Shown: in pieces, positions 9,682-18,639 of the stretch
Position numbering within the stretch: the stretch's first letter is position 1
How the letters are laid out: every line of letters begins with the position of its first letter
NCBI GenBank assembly: GCA_946409635.1
Contig: CAMJXD010000001.1
Location: 144,613 to 208,612, forward strand
DNA: 64,000 nucleotides
Source of the DNA: an uncultured Prevotellaceae bacterium
GTDB lineage: Bacteria > Bacteroidota > Bacteroidia > Bacteroidales > Muribaculaceae
Direction of reading: 5' to 3'
Notes under the pieces: model-generated
The model's database searches: none
Told to the model about the DNA's origin: nothing
The model's input: the letters and a program-made list of their open reading frames with translations, nothing else
Made by a program: the position numbers and the translations under genes

Positions 9682-12252
9682 TTAGTGAACCATTATCATG
9701 TCGATGAGAGTGTTCACGTCGGCAATGTTCACCTCGCCGTCGACATTGACGTCGGCCATGGGCATTGTTGCGCCCGTCAAGATGGCATCGATGATCATGT
9801 TGACATCGGCAAGGTTGACCTCGCCATCGACATTGACGTCGCCCATCGCATCCCTGTAATAGAGAACTATGTCGTCGAGATAGGTTGCTGCCGAGCCGCC
9901 GGCAGTCATGGCCAGGCGGAAGTAGGCCGACCGTGAGGGATTCAGATTCAGCATCCAGAAAGCAAGCGTCTGGCTCTGGCCAGGGATTTCGGCCGCAGCG
10001 AGGCCTTCGATGGTGCTGGCTTTGTGCCACGTTGTGCCGTCATGAGAATACTCCAGCGTGTACTTGGCCGCCGTCGTCGACTGGTTGAAGACAGTAGCCT
10101 GGGCCAGGAAGAAGCCATGGGCAAGCGGTTGAGCTGTGTAGACACTGCTGCCCTTCTTCATCATCACCGAGTTGGTGCCGTTGCAGCGGCCCTCGCCCGG
10201 TGCACGCACTCCCCCCTTGGTGAAGTTCCATGTGGTAAAACGGCCCTGGACACCAGCATCGCTGGTCTTGGTGCTCACGGGCATCGACTCAAAGTCCTCG
10301 ACCAGTTCATTGCCTCTGGGAACAATCATGATGGGCATGATGCCAGCATCATCCTCGGGGCCAAGCCAGTCGGACGCCGGTTGAAACAGCCTGCCGCAGT
10401 CATCCACCACCATCAACTCGTAGCGTCCCCACTGAGCGGGTGCCGTGAGCTGCATCGAGAAGGAGGCCTGGGAATCATAGGGGACTGACACCGACAACGG
10501 CTCGCTGGCAGCCACTTCGACTCCGCCTTGCTGCAACGACAAGCGGATGTCGCCTATCGGGCTCAAATCGGGCGCGCCGCCCCATCGACGGGGATAGGCC
10601 AGCGTGACATCGATGTCAAGCGTGTCGCCCACATGGATGCGCTCGCCCACATTCAATGCTTCCAACTGATAGGTGCCCGAGAGGAAACAATCGGTCATGT
10701 AGACCATCCCGTCGCTCAAGCGCATCTTGCAGTACACATCGTTGCCGTACTCATCTTTTACCCAAGAGTCGTAATGGTCGTCCTTGAGGGGCGAATAAGC
10801 GATTTTGACGGTATACACGCCGTCGGCAAGCGAGGCACTGGGCGTGAACTCAATCATCGGGGATTCAGGTCCCCAGCCATCAATATAGACCTTGTGGGTA
10901 AACTGGCAAGATTGCAGTTCTTGTCCATCCTGGTCAAGGACACGCAGTTCCATGGGAATCATGTCATAGACCGACTGCCAGTGTCCCATGCCATCCACCC
11001 CGACAGAATCCATCAGGTTGCCCTCGGCATAGATGTCGGAAAACTTCAGGCTCACCTGCTCGCCACGCGGCAGGCTGTAGGTGTCGGGAGTGAGCAGTCC
11101 GCGCACGTAGAGCACCCCAGCCACCTGGTCGGCATCATGGGCGGGAACAACGCCAAAAATCGCGTCCTGGCCATACTTGAAATTGTTACCCGAACCAGGA
11201 GCCAGCAACGAAACCATGAAGTAGCCGTCGCCCGTGCCGCCCCAGCCCCAATTCACGTGGAACAGACCATCCTGGTCAACGCCGTCAAACACAAAGGCGT
11301 GTCCGCCCAGTGATCCTTGAGAATAGGTATAGCCGCAATACAGGATGGGGCGCCCGGCAGCGAGTTCGTCGGTGAGCAACTGATCCCACTCGCTGGCACC
11401 GTACAGGTCTCGCTGCAGCAGGTAATGCCTGTCGCTGTAGCCGAAGTAACGCTTCAGAGCATAGACTACCGACGTCTCCTGGGCGCCACTCGAGCTGCCA
11501 TAACCCATATCTACCGAGATGCCCGCATCGCTCATCAGCTTGGCGACGGCATTGCACGACTCCTCGCTGCTGTTGCCGTCATAGGCATCCAGCATCAGGT
11601 CCCAGGCGTAGACCGACTGGCTGAAATCGGCACTCAGGGTCTTGGGATCGGTATCATTCACATTGCATTGATAGGTGTGGCTGCCCGTGCCACGCAGCGG
11701 CCACTGGTGATAATTCATGATCTGGGCCATCGCAGTAGCGATGCAGCCTGTCACCGCACGCTCTTCGCCCTTACTGCTGATGTAGGTGGGGCACATGTTG
11801 TTATAGGGCCAACCCTGGTCCCACAGCGTCGTCATCAAGGGGCCAATCGCGGTAGCCCGCTTGATGGGTTGGTGCACTGGCACTCCACTATGGGCCTGGA
11901 GATAAGCGATTTCGCGGTTCATCTCGGCCATCCAGTCCTGCATGCCTGGGGGAATATTGCCCGACGAGAAAGTAGCATGGTCGCTGTAGCCGATTACCTG
12001 CGGCAGCCGGTCGTCGCCCGACACCACTACAAAGCCGCCTCTTGACGAGCGGTCAAAAACATAAAAACGTCCCTGTTCGGCCGTGTAGGCAAGCCGCAGG
12101 GCTGATTGTGCAGCCGGAGCTGTGAACCGGTGTTCCCTCGCCGAAAAAAAGCTACCGGCCACTTGACGGGCCTGAGCCGCACTGACGGGAGAGGCATCCA
12201 GGTTGTAAACCGTTGCCATCATGATGGCAAGGACTAAAAGTATTCGCTTCAT
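9682..12252 (-). CDS. C10 family cysteine peptidase with dockerin-like tail
   Basis: 856-residue secreted protease. Signal peptide 1-20 (ends NLDASP), pro-region with GFVVVSGDDRLPQVIGY, catalytic Cys170 in VTGCIATAMAQIMNYHQWP, catalytic His318 in GGHAFVFDGVD, then HVNWGWGGTGDGYF. Beta-sandwich modules fill about 385-800. The tail (804-856) holds two canonical loops, DVNVDGEVNLAD and DVNVDGEVNIAD. It is the last gene of a minus-strand run beginning near 16842, 51 bp after cutC. The catalytic core is as divergent from the 1-4071 pair as expected for an older paralogue. Confidence 0.92.
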   Translation of the reverse strand: MKRILLVLAIMMATVYNLDASPVSAAQARQVAGSFFSAREHRFTAPAAQSALRLAYTAEQGRFYVFDRSSRGGFVVVSGDDRLPQVIGYSDHATFSSGNIPPGMQDWMAEMNREIAYLQAHSGVPVHQPIKRATAIGPLMTTLWDQGWPYNNMCPTYISSKGEERAVTGCIATAMAQIMNYHQWPLRGTGSHTYQCNVNDTDPKTLSADFSQSVYAWDLMLDAYDGNSSEESCNAVAKLMSDAGISVDMGYGSSSGAQETSVVYALKRYFGYSDRHYLLQRDLYGASEWDQLLTDELAAGRPILYCGYTYSQGSLGGHAFVFDGVDQDGLFHVNWGWGGTGDGYFMVSLLAPGSGNNFKYGQDAIFGVVPAHDADQVAGVLYVRGLLTPDTYSLPRGEQVSLKFSDIYAEGNLMDSVGVDGMGHWQSVYDMIPMELRVLDQDGQELQSCQFTHKVYIDGWGPESPMIEFTPSASLADGVYTVKIAYSPLKDDHYDSWVKDEYGNDVYCKMRLSDGMVYMTDCFLSGTYQLEALNVGERIHVGDTLDIDVTLAYPRRWGGAPDLSPIGDIRLSLQQGGVEVAASEPLSVSVPYDSQASFSMQLTAPAQWGRYELMVVDDCGRLFQPASDWLGPEDDAGIMPIMIVPRGNELVEDFESMPVSTKTSDAGVQGRFTTWNFTKGGVRAPGEGRCNGTNSVMMKKGSSVYTAQPLAHGFFLAQATVFNQSTTAAKYTLEYSHDGTTWHKASTIEGLAAAEIPGQSQTLAFWMLNLNPSRSAYFRLAMTAGGSAATYLDDIVLYYRDAMGDVNVDGEVNLADVNMIIDAILTGATMPMADVNVDGEVNIADVNTLIDMIMVH

Positions 12253-12303
12253 AATTACTGATTAATAAATATAGTCTAAGATGATTCCCTCATCGGTTCC
12301 ACT

Positions 12304-13056
12304 TTAATCGAGCAGCTGGGCAATGGTGGCTTCCACGCGCCGTGAGGTGGTGTAGTCGAGGGTGGCCTCGGCCATGCCGGGGCGGCCCATGTAGAGGTCG
12401 GGGTTGATGTATCGCATCGCGCTAGGACGCGGCTCACGCGCCGAGAAGTGGAACTCGTGCAGTGCGGTAGTCTGGTGGAGTTCTCGGATGTTTTGCTCGG
12501 TGACGCCGCTGCCGGCCATGAGGATGATGCGGCCTGATGCCTGCTGGTTCAGTCGCGCCAGCAAGGCAGCGCCCTGGATGGCCTTGGGCTGCTGACCCGA
12601 AGTGAGGATGCGGTCAAAGCCCAGTTCGATGGCATCCTCGAGGGCCTGTTCGGGATGAATCGCGCGGTCAAAGGCCCGGTGCATCGTCACGCTCATGCCA
12701 CGCGAGCAGTCCAGCAGGTAGCGGCACTGCTCCTTGTCAATCGAGCCGTCGGCCTTGAGACAGCCGAACACCACGCCGTCGACGCCCAAGTCACGACACA
12801 CGGCGATATCGGCCGCCATGCGCTCAATCTCCAGGTCGGTATACAGGAAATCGCCTCCACGGGGGCGGATGATAACGTGCAGTCTCGTGGTGGTCAACAG
12901 GCGCCGTGCCACCTTGATTTCGCCATAGCTGGGCGTAGTGCCCCCCTCAGGGATGCCGGCACACAGCTCCACGCGGTCGGCTCCGCCCTGCTGGGCTGCC
13001 AGACAGGACTCCACGCCATTGGCACACACTTCAACCTTGAATTCTTCTCGTTTCAT
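12304..13056 (-). CDS. cutC: CutC family protein (copper homeostasis / PF03932)
   Basis: 250-residue TIM-barrel protein. Recognised by VEVCANGVESCLAAQQGGADRVELC at the N-terminus (residues 8-32), followed by GIPEGGTTPSYG, IRPRGGDFLYTD and MHRAFD. CutC was linked to copper tolerance in E. coli, but that role is disputed and the biochemical activity is uncertain. It lies 28 bp after the phosphodiester glycosidase gene and 51 bp before the C10 peptidase, an unusual position inside a block of secreted tailed proteins; it is the only cytoplasmic product in that run. Confidence 0.92.
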   Translation of the reverse strand: MKREEFKVEVCANGVESCLAAQQGGADRVELCAGIPEGGTTPSYGEIKVARRLLTTTRLHVIIRPRGGDFLYTDLEIERMAADIAVCRDLGVDGVVFGCLKADGSIDKEQCRYLLDCSRGMSVTMHRAFDRAIHPEQALEDAIELGFDRILTSGQQPKAIQGAALLARLNQQASGRIILMAGSGVTEQNIRELHQTTALHEFHFSAREPRPSAMRYINPDLYMGRPGMAEATLDYTTSRRVEATIAQLLD

Positions 13057-13084
13057 GCTCTAGTTTTTCAGTTTTTTTTGTTCC

Positions 13085-15451
13085 TCACTCCTTGCTCAGG
13101 ATAAGGGCTATCAGGGTATTGACGTCGGCAATGTTCACCTCGCCGTCGCCGTTGACATCGGCCGCGGGCAGGTAGGTTCTCGACAAGATGGCGTCGATGG
13201 CCATATTGACGTCGGCGATGTTGACCTCGCCGTCCAGGTTCACGTCGCCGGCTACAGGATGTTCTTCAGGCGGCATGGCGGCATACACGAGCTCCATGCC
13301 GGGAATCTTGAGGCTGTAGGCCTCTCCAGTGGTGACAGGATTATAGGTAATGTAATAGTAAACCAGGTGAAGAGGGAAATTGCCCATGTCGCCCGCATCG
13401 CACAAGGCCGAGACGGGCACGTCGACCGTGACGGGACCAGCCGACGGTATCGTGTACTCAACAGGGACGCGCTCGCCATGGGCCGTCTCGACGAGTATCT
13501 TGACCGACTTGAGCTGGACGTTGCCGGGGTCCAGGCGCAGGCGCAGCGAGTCGGGTATGCCCCACATCGTCACGTCCTTGGAAATCTTGAGGTAAGGATT
13601 GCGAGACGAGGCTCCCGTGAAGTCAATCTGCATGCCGCGGTCGAGGGCTGTGACCACACGGTCCTTGCCTCCGCTCTGGGCAATGGTCCAGGTGGCGGGG
13701 TCGACGGGTGCATTCTCGATGGTGGTCACCCGAGACTTGGGGTTCTCTACCCGCACGAGCAACGAGTCGGCCAACAACGGATGTGACGAGCCCACAAAAG
13801 TCATGCCGTCGGCAACGGCAGTGATGACACCGCAGTCATCAACGGCGCAGACGCCCACGTCGGCCGACGTCCACGCCACCACCGAAGGGTCCACCTTGTC
13901 CAGGCCGTAACCGCTGATGCCGTTGATGTTGATGGCATAATCGTGAAACCTGTCGATGACCACACTGTCGCTCACCAGCTGCCACTGGGCCTCCATAATC
14001 GTGACAGGCTGGGTGGCAGTGACGCCGTCATAGGTCACATACAGGTTGCCCGTGGCCGGCGTCGAGACGGCATGGAAATAGCCCTCGTCGTCGAAGTGGC
14101 CAACCGACGGGTCGCACGTGAAGGTGCAGCCCTGCAGGTCACGCGTCTTGAGCACGCCGTAGCGATTATAGCCCCACACGTCAAACCGCGTGGTCGCCGA
14201 GATCGACAGATTGTAGCATCGAGGCTCGAAACTGATGATGCCGATGTCATCGTCCTGAGGGGCAGTCGAGACCAGGAGACATCCGTTGCCCACGGCACGC
14301 ACGCTGCCGTCGCTGGGATGATTGAGCACCTCGTCATTGACTACCATGCACGACGAGCCGCCGCCGTCCAGGTTGACGGCAGTGACCGCCCCCAGAGCGT
14401 CGAAGATGCCCTTCATCTCCAGTAGGGTCACACCCACCGATGTCATATGGCGGCCGTCGACAACAACCAGATAGAGGCGGGTGCTGTCGGCATTGAAGCC
14501 GATGGCCGTGCGCGGGTGACGCTCGGCCCAGTCTTCCATGAACTGGCCGTTCTGCATGATGATGTGGTTGCTGCCGCCCACGAGCTGACTGATGTCGATG
14601 TCTTGAGGCCCGTTATTGAGCTTGAGCGAGAAATTGATGTCCAGCGCGTCGCCCACGTTCATCCACTCCGCCTGGTTGGCATAGGTGCCCTTGAGCCACA
14701 GGATGGCCTTGCCGTCGGGGATGGGTGTGGAACCTGCCGCGTCGACGATCGACTCGATGACGCAATGCTCGGTACCGTTGGCCAGCCATTGGAAGTCGCC
14801 CTGGGCAGGCCTCACGAGCACCATCTTGCCCGAAGACGATGCATCGTAGGTCACGGGGCCGTAGCTACGGGTAAACAGGATTGACTGGTTGGCGGCGATG
14901 TTATCATAGGCATAGCGCATGCGGTTCACCAGATTGAGTGCAAACGAATGTCCATTGCCGCTCACGCGCCCCGTGAAGGTCAAGCGGTCGACATACGGCC
15001 GGTTGTCGGCATCCAGCACCAGGCAAGCCCGATTGTGACTACTGAGCACCAACTCGCCGTTGCGCACCTGTCCGCTCACGGGCAGGCCCACCTCGTTGGT
15101 GGGCGAGGTCATGAAGAAGTCGCCGTTGATGGCCGCTACCACCTCGTGGCCGGGACGCGTGTTGCGCGTCGCCATGGCGACAGGCGTCTCACTGCCCACC
15201 GATTTATCGCTGCCCAGGCAGGTCTCCATCACGATATAGGGATTGGTGAGGTCCATCTCGGTCACGCTCACCTTGAGCGGCAAGGCCGGGATGTCATACT
15301 TGGCCGCTGTCACGCCCGGCCCCACCCGATGGGGAAACACGAGCGTGTCCACGTCGTAGGCCGTGCCACCGATGACCCACTGGTCGCGGGCCTGTCCTGA
15401 TGCCAATCCCAGCAGGGCAAACAGGGCAGTAACTATCAGTGTCTTTCTCAT
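13085..15451 (-). CDS. Phosphodiester glycosidase (NAGPA/DUF2233-type) with dockerin-like tail
   Basis: 788 residues. Signal peptide about 1-21. Residues about 60-400 resemble the phosphodiester alpha-GlcNAcase domain (PF09992): FFMTSPTNEVGLPVSGQVRNG, RTAIGFNADSTRLYLVVVDGR, and the hallmark NLDGGGSS at 360-367. The family cleaves sugars from phosphodiesters; the bacterial substrate is not known. Ig-like regions follow, and a dockerin-like tail at 735-788 has DVNLDGEVNIAD and DVNGDGEVNIAD. The start overlaps the stop of the upstream gene by 4 bp (ATGA, 15448-15451), implying translational coupling. Confidence 0.85.
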   Translation of the reverse strand: MRKTLIVTALFALLGLASGQARDQWVIGGTAYDVDTLVFPHRVGPGVTAAKYDIPALPLKVSVTEMDLTNPYIVMETCLGSDKSVGSETPVAMATRNTRPGHEVVAAINGDFFMTSPTNEVGLPVSGQVRNGELVLSSHNRACLVLDADNRPYVDRLTFTGRVSGNGHSFALNLVNRMRYAYDNIAANQSILFTRSYGPVTYDASSSGKMVLVRPAQGDFQWLANGTEHCVIESIVDAAGSTPIPDGKAILWLKGTYANQAEWMNVGDALDINFSLKLNNGPQDIDISQLVGGSNHIIMQNGQFMEDWAERHPRTAIGFNADSTRLYLVVVDGRHMTSVGVTLLEMKGIFDALGAVTAVNLDGGGSSCMVVNDEVLNHPSDGSVRAVGNGCLLVSTAPQDDDIGIISFEPRCYNLSISATTRFDVWGYNRYGVLKTRDLQGCTFTCDPSVGHFDDEGYFHAVSTPATGNLYVTYDGVTATQPVTIMEAQWQLVSDSVVIDRFHDYAININGISGYGLDKVDPSVVAWTSADVGVCAVDDCGVITAVADGMTFVGSSHPLLADSLLVRVENPKSRVTTIENAPVDPATWTIAQSGGKDRVVTALDRGMQIDFTGASSRNPYLKISKDVTMWGIPDSLRLRLDPGNVQLKSVKILVETAHGERVPVEYTIPSAGPVTVDVPVSALCDAGDMGNFPLHLVYYYITYNPVTTGEAYSLKIPGMELVYAAMPPEEHPVAGDVNLDGEVNIADVNMAIDAILSRTYLPAADVNGDGEVNIADVNTLIALILSKE

Positions 15452-16842
15452 GACCGCAGTATCTTATCAATCAATGCATTGACGTCAGCAATATTAATCT
15501 CTCCGTCGCCATTGACGTCGCCCGTAGCAGCGGTGTTGCCCGACAGGATCATGTCGATGACGGCATTGACGTCGGCAATGTTGACCTCGCCGTCCAGGTT
15601 CACGTCGCCCAGATTAACGGGGCCGGGACCCGGCACGCCGCTGTCCACGTTACGGCCAATCTTGTAGACGGCCATGCCGTTATAGGCCTTGAACGTGAGC
15701 AGCGTCACCTCCTCAAAGCCCTCGTCGTCAACGCCATACTCCACAGCAAAGCAATGCACACGCAGGCCGCTGTCGTTGACCTTGCCGATGCTGTCGGCGG
15801 GAATCTGCCAGTACTTGGTCATGCCGATGAGCGACGGCCCCTCGCCCAGCTCACAGATGTTGGCCTGACAACCGTGGCCGTTGCCGTTCATGTCGGCATT
15901 GACATAGACAAAGAAGTTGCGGTCCTCGAGCTGGAACTCGATGCAGCCGTTGGGCGTCGCCTGGGGCCACAACGTGGGATCCACCTCCTCAAACGACTCG
16001 ATGACCGACCCCGACAGGTCATAAATCACCGGTGCCGTGTCAAAGCAGTCGATGTAAAACATGTCGCCGCTATAGCGTGACTCCTCGTCGGTGCCCTCGA
16101 TCATCTTGATGACCGGAGCCAGCGAGAAGCCGGTCTTGGTCTCGGGGTAGAAGTTGATGACATCCATATAGGGGTCGCCGTCAAAGCCGCCTTCCCACTC
16201 GCCGCCCTGATCGGCATGCATGCGATACAGGGTGGGGAAACCCGGGTCGGCCGTGGCGCCCGACACCGTCATGATGTTGCACTCGGCCTGCTCGAGCGTC
16301 AGGTCGCCCAGCACGTCCAGATAGTCGGTGCGCTGCGGAGCATCGCCCTTGTCCATCTCGACGACCAGCGTGAGTTCACCCGTCAGCGTATCCACCAGAT
16401 AGACGGGCACATACTGCTGCGCCGTGCTGGTCATGGGAGCTACCCAGATGTGATGGAAACTGTCCTTACCGATGCTGGCCACACCCAGGAAGCGGCCGTA
16501 GGGGGCCCCGTCGAGTGTCAGGGGCAAGTCCTCGAGCTCACTGCCGTCGGCTGCCGAGAACCGATGGATGACCGACTGCGAAATCGTGTCACCATCGACG
16601 ATGACGGCACGCTCCTCGCTGCGGGCCACATAGATGATACCCTGATCCATGGTCGCCGTGCGTGCCCGCTGGTTGCAGATGGCGTTGTCGGTATAAGCTT
16701 TTCCGGCATGCACACGGTCCAGGATCCACTGGTTCACGATCTTGATGCCGCCCTGCTCGGGATAGGTCTGACCGTCGGTCACGGCCATCGCACTGAATGC
16801 AGCCGCCAACAGGGTGATGAGTAGAAGTAGCGATTTTTTCAT
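15448..16842 (-). CDS. Secreted propeller-like protein with dockerin-like tail (paralogue A)
   Basis: 464 residues from ATG 16842; an in-frame extension to 16932 precedes a perfect signal peptide (MKKSLLLLITLLAAAFSAMA) and is rejected. The body (about 25-400) is rich in short strand motifs such as IIYVARSEERAVIV, HHIWVAPM and VYLVDTLTGELTLV, suggesting repeated blades, but no named family is recognised. Tail 412-464 has DVNLDGEVNIAD and DVNGDGEINIAD. The full-length paralogue is the gene at 17003-18391, sharing EWEGGFDGDPY, QANICELGEGPSL/QVYICELGEGMSL and YNGMAVYKIG. It couples by ATGA overlap to the phosphodiester glycosidase. Function unknown; a glycan- or ligand-binding surface protein is an inference. 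Confidence 0.8.
   Translation of the reverse strand: MKKSLLLLITLLAAAFSAMAVTDGQTYPEQGGIKIVNQWILDRVHAGKAYTDNAICNQRARTATMDQGIIYVARSEERAVIVDGDTISQSVIHRFSAADGSELEDLPLTLDGAPYGRFLGVASIGKDSFHHIWVAPMTSTAQQYVPVYLVDTLTGELTLVVEMDKGDAPQRTDYLDVLGDLTLEQAECNIMTVSGATADPGFPTLYRMHADQGGEWEGGFDGDPYMDVINFYPETKTGFSLAPVIKMIEGTDEESRYSGDMFYIDCFDTAPVIYDLSGSVIESFEEVDPTLWPQATPNGCIEFQLEDRNFFVYVNADMNGNGHGCQANICELGEGPSLIGMTKYWQIPADSIGKVNDSGLRVHCFAVEYGVDDEGFEEVTLLTFKAYNGMAVYKIGRNVDSGVPGPGPVNLGDVNLDGEVNIADVNAVIDMILSGNTAATGDVNGDGEINIADVNALIDKILRS
15536..15594. repeat. 59-nt DNA repeat inside tail-coding region (copy 1)
   Basis: Identical over 59 nt to 17091-17149; its last 42 nt (15553-15594) are also identical to 20565-20606. 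All three encode the calcium-loop tail of different proteins. Identity at silent positions suggests recent duplication or gene conversion. Confidence 0.85.
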
Positions 16843-17002
16843 TGTCAAGAAGGATGTAGAGTTGGTTATGAATTCAGGAAAACCGTTGCGGACTGACGCG
16901 GACGTGGACATAGCACTCCGTTCAATCCGCAACGCTTAGTCACTTATGTTTCGCAAGCAGATCACTTGCTTACTGTCGGTAATGGATCCGCTGCAGGCAG
17001 GA

Positions 17003-18391
17003 TTAATGAGCCAGAATCAAGGCAATCAGCGCGTTGACGTCGGCAATGTTGACCTCGTCGTCGCCATTGACGTCGCCGGCAGGAGTCGTCTTGCCCGACA
17101 GGATCATGTCGATGACGGCATTGACGTCGGCAATGTTGACCTCGCCGTCGCCATTGACGTCGCCGGGAGTTCCGGGACCGGGCTCATCGCCGGTGATGCC
17201 CTTGCCGATCTTGTAGACCGCCATGCCGTTGTAGCACTTGAAGATAAACAGGGTTATCTCCTCGTTGCCCTGGGCATCGGTGCCATACTCCACGTTCATG
17301 CTCTGCACGCGGGTTCCGCCGTCGCTCACGGCGCCCAGCTCATCGGGAACCATCCAGTAGCGCTGCATGCCGCCCAGCGACATGCCCTCGCCCAGCTCAC
17401 AGATGTAGACCTGGCAGGCCTTGTTGACCATCGTCGCCTCGTCGACACCGGTATACTGGGCAGCGACATAGACGATGAAGTTGCGCCCGTCGAGCGTAAA
17501 CTCACACACGCCGTTGGCACCCACGTCCATGGGCCAGAAGGCGGGATCCACGTTCTCAAAGTTGTCCACCATCGTGCCCGTCTCGTCATAGAGGATGGGC
17601 GATGTGGTGAAACCATCGATGTAGAACAGCGTGCCGCTGTAGTCGTCCTCGCCGTTGAGCACCATCTTGGCTACGGGAGCATAGCCCCACTGGGTCACGG
17701 TCTCGGGATAGAAGTCCAGGATGGCGAGATAGGGGTCGCCGTCAAAGCCGCCTTCCCACTCGTCGCCCTGCTCGGCATGCCAGCGGTAGATGTACTCTGA
17801 GCTGGCACCCACGCTCATGATGTTGCACTCAGCCTCCTCGCGCGTGATGTCGCCCATCACGTCGATGTAGTCGCAACGCTGCAGCGCGTCGCCCTTGTCG
17901 AGCTCGCCCATCAGCGTGAGTTCGCCGGTCTCCTTGTCAACCAGATAGACGGACTGTGTAGTAGCCAGGTTGCTGGAGAACGGTGCCATGTACAGGTGGC
18001 CAAAGTTGTCCATGCCCACCGTGTTGCTGCTCAGCGTGGCACCGCCATAGATGTTGCCGTCGAGCGTCAAGGGCAGTTCCTTCACCAGCTCACCGTTGGT
18101 AGCATCCACCTTGTAGATGACACTCTGGGACAGGGTGTCGGTGCCCTGAATCACCGTGTTGGCGTTAGAGCGGGCAATGTAGATGTAGCCATCCCTCAAC
18201 ACCGCAGTGCGGGCACTGGTATTGCAGTAGGGCTGGTTGGACCACTGCTCAGGGGTGTGGGCACGGTCCTGGATCCACACGTTCTTGATGCCGATGCCGT
18301 TCACCGGTTCATACTTCACCCCATCGGTGATGGCCCATGCGCTCACACTAGCCGTCACCATCAATAAAGCCGAAAGTAATAATTTTCTCAT
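17003..18391 (-). CDS. Secreted propeller-like protein with dockerin-like tail (paralogue B)
   Basis: 462 residues with signal peptide MRKLLLSALLMVTASVSAWA. Same architecture as the gene at 15448-16842: strand-rich repeats (YIYIARSNANTVI, GHLYMAPFSS, VYLVDKETGELTLM), the shared block EWEGGFDGDPYLAILDFYPE, and the C-terminal YNGMAVYKIGKG before the tail. Tail 410-462 carries DVNGDGEVNIAD and DVNGDDEVNIAD; the second loop has Asp in place of the usual Gly at position 6. A 59-nt stretch of the tail is identical at DNA level to paralogue A. 160 bp separate it from paralogue A. No enzymatic motif recognised. Confidence 0.8.
   Translation of the reverse strand: MRKLLLSALLMVTASVSAWAITDGVKYEPVNGIGIKNVWIQDRAHTPEQWSNQPYCNTSARTAVLRDGYIYIARSNANTVIQGTDTLSQSVIYKVDATNGELVKELPLTLDGNIYGGATLSSNTVGMDNFGHLYMAPFSSNLATTQSVYLVDKETGELTLMGELDKGDALQRCDYIDVMGDITREEAECNIMSVGASSEYIYRWHAEQGDEWEGGFDGDPYLAILDFYPETVTQWGYAPVAKMVLNGEDDYSGTLFYIDGFTTSPILYDETGTMVDNFENVDPAFWPMDVGANGVCEFTLDGRNFIVYVAAQYTGVDEATMVNKACQVYICELGEGMSLGGMQRYWMVPDELGAVSDGGTRVQSMNVEYGTDAQGNEEITLFIFKCYNGMAVYKIGKGITGDEPGPGTPGDVNGDGEVNIADVNAVIDMILSGKTTPAGDVNGDDEVNIADVNALIALILAH
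17091..17149. repeat. 59-nt DNA repeat inside tail-coding region (copy 2)
   Basis: Identical to 15536-15594; it begins TTGCCCGACAGGATCATG. Confidence 0.85.
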
Positions 18392-18639
18392 AAATTACTG
18401 TTTTTAAAGTTATTATATCATTAATTCATGTTCACTGAAACTATCCTCGCAAAATAACAAAAAAAACTCCAATCATCAAAGCATGACCGAATAATTCTTT
18501 AGAAAAAAAACGCGCCCCTACCACGGGCTAGGCTCGATGAATGCTACCACCCCGCGGGCACAGCGGACTTTTCCCATGCTGCACCCACGCGCGTGGGAAA
18601 AATGGGAAAAATGGGTCGTTTGCTCCCGCAAGCCCTGTT
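18392..18639. other. Intergenic region with nested inverted repeats
   Basis: Between the CotH-like gene (stop 18640) and paralogue B (start 18391). Contains a perfect 14-bp palindrome CCCACGCGCGTGGG (18584-18597) enclosed by a second inverted repeat TTTTCCCAT/ATGGGAAAA (18569-18577 and 18602-18610). A GC-rich stretch followed on the minus strand by eight T (18503-18510) may end the CotH transcript. No convincing -33/-7 pair was seen for the downstream gene. Confidence 0.5.
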
